Assembly: GCA_903822425.1 (NCBI GenBank)
Contig: CAIJOY010000032.1
Location: 1-64,000, forward strand
Length of the DNA: 64,000 nt
Source of the DNA: an uncultured Actinomycetes bacterium
GTDB lineage: Bacteria; Actinomycetota; Actinomycetes; Nanopelagicales; Nanopelagicaceae
Direction of reading: 5' to 3'
Shown here: positions 63,857-64,000 of the stretch, in pieces
Position numbering within the stretch: position 1 is the stretch's first letter
Layout: every line of letters begins with the position of its first letter
Translations under genes and position numbers: made by a program
Notes under the pieces: model-generated
Seen by the model: the letters and a program-made list of their open reading frames with translations, nothing else
What the model was told of the DNA's origin: nothing
Database searches by the model: none

Positions 63857-64000
63857 TTATTTTTTTGATTCAACTTCAAGATCGTGGGTCACCATCATCT
63901 TGACCAAATCATCAAATGAAACCTTTGGATTCCATTTCAGATCCCTTTTTGCCTTGCTTGGATCCCCGAGGGATGCTTCGATCTCCAGCGGACGCAATAG
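63857..64000 (-). CDS. gmd: GDP-mannose 4,6-dehydratase, 3' end only
   Basis: The last 47 residues of a gene entering from the right edge on the minus strand. Visible residues include RPLEIEASLGDPSKAKRDL followed by KWNPKVSFDDLVKMMVTHDLE, which match the C-terminus of Gmd: the product GDP-4-keto-6-deoxymannose leads to fucose, rhamnose or perosamine in surface glycans. It is convergent with atpC. As only a fragment is seen, the assignment rests on this C-terminal pattern. Confidence 0.8.
   Translation of the reverse strand, partial: LLRPLEIEASLGDPSKAKRDLKWNPKVSFDDLVKMMVTHDLEVESKK

Overview
The window looks like a chromosomal segment of a small-genome, moderate-GC actinobacterium. The best guess is a freshwater acI/Nanopelagicales relative, inferred from gene content and base composition rather than any marker gene. 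Supporting points are the actinobacterial order hom-thrC-thrB-rho-rpmE-prfA-prmC-(tsaC-like)-wecA-atpI-atpBEFHAGDC, the order prfB-ftsE-ftsX-smpB-ssrA, the actinobacterial families DUF4307, DUF3817, DUF3039 and DUF2017, a long delta subunit of ATP synthase, a PIN-PhoH protein and a clpS-DUF2017-murI-rph-rdgB run. Genes are tightly packed, with many 1-4 bp start/stop overlaps and almost no intergenic space. No insertion sequence, prophage or CRISPR array was seen.

Layout. 1-1.7 kb: 3' part of a large secreted protein with a Ser/Pro linker and a Lys/Cys-rich tail. 1.85-7.35 kb: a BI-1 family membrane protein, two MFS exporters and a DrrAB-type ABC exporter. 7.35-16.8 kb: greA, DUF4307, a 45-residue membrane protein, SURF1, DUF3817, a cis-prenyltransferase, PIN-PhoH, a secreted transglycosylase, class I fumarase, xseB, xseA and ispH. 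16.95-18.5 kb: a four-gene, translationally coupled operon of Tad/Flp-like pseudopilins with no assembly genes nearby. 18.5-22.4 kb: prfB, ftsEX, smpB and tmRNA. 22.5-29.2 kb: small membrane protein, GNAT, pirin, three-part transhydrogenase (pntB, pntAB, pntAA), argF, DUF3039 and aquaporin. 29.2-34.1 kb: secreted GH18-like protein, clpS, DUF2017, murI, rph and rdgB. 34.1-38.5 kb: a histone H1-like lysine-rich membrane protein, an acyltransferase-SGNH protein, a coiled-coil protein with a similar lysine-rich tail and a hemolysin III protein. 38.6-42.9 kb: glutamate dehydrogenase, aldehyde dehydrogenase, secreted beta-propeller, 9-bp tandem repeats and tRNA-Leu. 42.9-64 kb: argS-lysA-hom-thrC-thrB, rho, rpmE, prfA, prmC, a degenerate TsaC-like gene, glyA, wecA, the full F-type ATP synthase operon, and the 3' end of a GDP-mannose 4,6-dehydratase gene on the minus strand.

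The main cross-cutting observation is regulatory. At least fourteen genes without a Shine-Dalgarno sequence have a TANNNT hexamer exactly 6-7 nt before the start codon. This is the geometry of leaderless transcription, and it resolves several start sites (argS, argF, DUF3039). Two divergent pairs (xseA/ispH and argF/DUF3039) carry such elements back to back within 25-35 bp. Other points worth a second look are the orphan pseudopilin operon, the TsaC-like protein lacking all three canonical motifs, and the two H1-tailed proteins. Most of the rest is ordinary housekeeping sequence.
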